This document shows positions 28,322-29,930 of a stretch of DNA of 29,930 bases, in pieces (the first letter of the stretch is position 1; each line of letters begins with the position of its first letter). This DNA is from a virus: positions 1 to 29,930 of IMG/VR virus record IMGVR_UViG_3300010396_000403, one strand, 5' to 3'. Below the pieces are notes generated by a model. That model was not told where the DNA came from and made no database searches. It was given only the letters and a program-made list of their open reading frames with translations. The position numbers were made by a program, and so were the translations under genes.

Positions 28322-29930
28322 CAGTCAGCCTCGAAGATATCCAAGATAAGCTAATCCCGATTTCGGCGCAATCCGGGCCGACGCATGTTATCGCTCCGCT
28401 CGCGCCAAGTCAGGACACCACGCCTGACCAGATCGCCTATTTCAACCGGCCCAACGCCATCCCGTTTGTGCGGCATTCGCCATTACCCGCCGCCGCAAAT
28501 GCGCAAGTCAATGCAACGGCGGCGGCGACAGCCAAAACCGTCGCACAATCAGTACTGACGAACTCTGGGAGAATTAAACTATCGGTTCCTCCTGAATTCA
28601 TCCCGATTGACCAAACCGTGTCATTGCCCGGTCCGCTGGAATTGGCATGGGCGCCGCAATCTCCCGCGACATATCTCGGAGTGCCAAGCGGAGATGGCGT
28701 TTCTAATTTCGTGGATAAGGCATGGGCAAATCAGGGCTTGCCGCCAATGCCCGCTCCTTCTGTATTGGCGACGACAGTTTCTACGGCACCGTCTTTCTCA
28801 CCGGAATATGCGCTATGGTTTTTAATCACTTCTTTTGCTTCGCAGACCAACCCGCTCGTTCCCGATGATCTCAGCTGGACGCTTGTCGATAACTCCACGA
28901 TTAGCACTCTTTTTGCAATGAAGGCGATCGCGGCCAACACCGTTACAGCAAATGAAAATATCGTCCCCGCACCTTGGGCAAGTCAGCTTGTACTGTTCGG
29001 TTCAACTGGTGTCGCGCCGCAGTTGATTCAACAAGTGGGATTTGGCGGCGGCTCGATCGCAGGCGCCACATGGACGGCAAATTTTCCAAATCCTGTTACA
29101 GCGGGAAGTCTGATTGTCATTTGGATTAGTTCGCTCGACGTAACCGCCACCACGATCCCGATCCCATCGGGTAGCGACACTGACGGGAACGGCTATTTCT
29201 TAGTGGCTCAATCCTCGGAGATCGGACAAGGTTCGCAACCCGCTGTCATGCAGCAAATTTTGGTTACGCCACCCGCAATTCACACAGGCTCAACCAATAC
29301 GATTACCATCGTTATCCCGCCCACTGGCGGAGGCGGATTGTTGGCGGGCCAGCTTTTCGCGTATGAAATCTCAGGCTTGGCCTCGCTTCCCACAACACCG
29401 CGCTTCATTCCGATCACGGTTGAGCCGCCATTGCCAATTAAGGATGGCGGAACTGGAACATCCACGCCCGGCCTCGTCGCAGGCTCAGGAATTACGATCA
29501 CTGGAACGTGGCCAAATGAAACAATCGCATCCGCTTCAGGCGGTCCGGGTGGCGTGACGCAAGATATTCAAGTCAACGATGCTGGCGGATTTGGCGATGC
29601 TGCGTCAATCGTTCCTGGCTCAACTTTTCAAGTCGATAGCGGTTCTACGGCTGTAATCATCGATCATCTAAATTTGAGCGTTTCAAATGGCACATTTTCT
29701 GTAAATACGTTGGGAACTGGCGGGATTACGCTGCGAAGCACGGGCGGAAACATTGATATCAACACAACCTCGGCGCTCAATCAAATCCGAATAGGAACAG
29801 CAAATAATAGCAATGTGCAAGTTGGCGGCGGCTCATCCAATCTTGGTTTTTACAACGGAACGCAAACCGCCCAACAGACGGTTACTGGCTCACGAAGCGG
29901 CGGCGCCGCGCTCACCAATCTTCTCACCGC
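28318..29930 (+). CDS. Tail fibre protein, 3' end cut by the window edge
   Basis: GTG 28318 overlaps the previous stop. The frame is open for all 537 codons to the end of the window. The N-terminal part is Pro/Ala-rich and probably the attachment part (SLEDIQDKLIPISAQSGPTH). Beta-rich Thr/Ser/Gly segments follow (GGGSIAGATWTANFPNPVTA), with a repeated phage-fibre theme PIKDGGTGTSTPGLVAGSGI and ITITGTWPN. The last residues (SNLGFYNGTQTAQQTVTGSR, SGGAALTNLL) match the trimerisation-type ending I know from many phage fibres, which ends 10-15 residues later. The protein probably recognises the host surface. Codons ending in A or T are more common than in the neighbours. Confidence 0.8.
   Translation, partial: MTVSLEDIQDKLIPISAQSGPTHVIAPLAPSQDTTPDQIAYFNRPNAIPFVRHSPLPAAANAQVNATAAATAKTVAQSVLTNSGRIKLSVPPEFIPIDQTVSLPGPLELAWAPQSPATYLGVPSGDGVSNFVDKAWANQGLPPMPAPSVLATTVSTAPSFSPEYALWFLITSFASQTNPLVPDDLSWTLVDNSTISTLFAMKAIAANTVTANENIVPAPWASQLVLFGSTGVAPQLIQQVGFGGGSIAGATWTANFPNPVTAGSLIVIWISSLDVTATTIPIPSGSDTDGNGYFLVAQSSEIGQGSQPAVMQQILVTPPAIHTGSTNTITIVIPPTGGGGLLAGQLFAYEISGLASLPTTPRFIPITVEPPLPIKDGGTGTSTPGLVAGSGITITGTWPNETIASASGGPGGVTQDIQVNDAGGFGDAASIVPGSTFQVDSGSTAVIIDHLNLSVSNGTFSVNTLGTGGITLRSTGGNIDINTTSALNQIRIGTANNSNVQVGGGSSNLGFYNGTQTAQQTVTGSRSGGAALTNLLT

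Overview
The window is one contiguous piece of a tailed double-stranded DNA bacteriophage genome. Every gene I can support lies on the + strand. The genes are packed head to tail, and most start codons overlap the preceding stop codon (ATGA, GTGA, TTGA or TAATG). GTG and TTG starts are common. I see no integrase, tRNA, transposon or CRISPR array. The sequence is GC-rich. The protein set resembles phages from soil bacteria such as Acidobacteriota, but that is an impression from memory and cannot be proved here. The late genes run terminase, portal, scaffold-like, capsid, two neck/tail-tube-like proteins, a large propeller-like tail protein and a fibre. No tape-measure or sheath gene appears, which suggests a short-tailed (podovirus-type) virion.

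Layout. 1-2.9 kb: accessory block with the end of a pentapeptide-repeat protein running in from outside the window, a ribbon-helix-helix protein, a multi-pass membrane protein, and many tiny genes including four with a single transmembrane helix. 2.9-8.3 kb: DNA metabolism, with a coiled-coil protein, a Bet/RecT annealing protein, three HNH-type zinc proteins, a C5 cytosine methyltransferase with a second long reading frame inside it, and two replication-type proteins. 8.3-11.4 kb: small early genes, a RusA resolvase and a Cro-like regulator. 11.4-12.2 kb: two small genes and the only sizeable non-coding gaps, one of them full of short repeats and palindromes. 12.2-14.8 kb: an HNH protein, a four-cysteine (HiPIP-like) protein, a second type of methyltransferase, and a TPR plus glycosyltransferase-like protein, which together look like a modification cassette. 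14.8-29.9 kb: virion and packaging genes. The tail fibre gene at the right edge is cut by the window end close to its expected stop.

How it fits together. The phage probably recombines its DNA with Bet and resolves branches with RusA. It appears to borrow the host polymerase and helicase through an initiator/loader pair. It methylates its own DNA, and packages it with TerL through the portal into an HK97-fold-type capsid. Lysis genes are not recognisable here.

The two most notable observations follow. (a) The portal gene is interrupted by one in-frame UGA where a tryptophan is expected, and the frame continues directly with portal C-terminal sequence. (b) A 229-codon open frame lies wholly inside the cytosine methyltransferase gene in the +1 frame, and both frames look like conserved proteins along their whole length.
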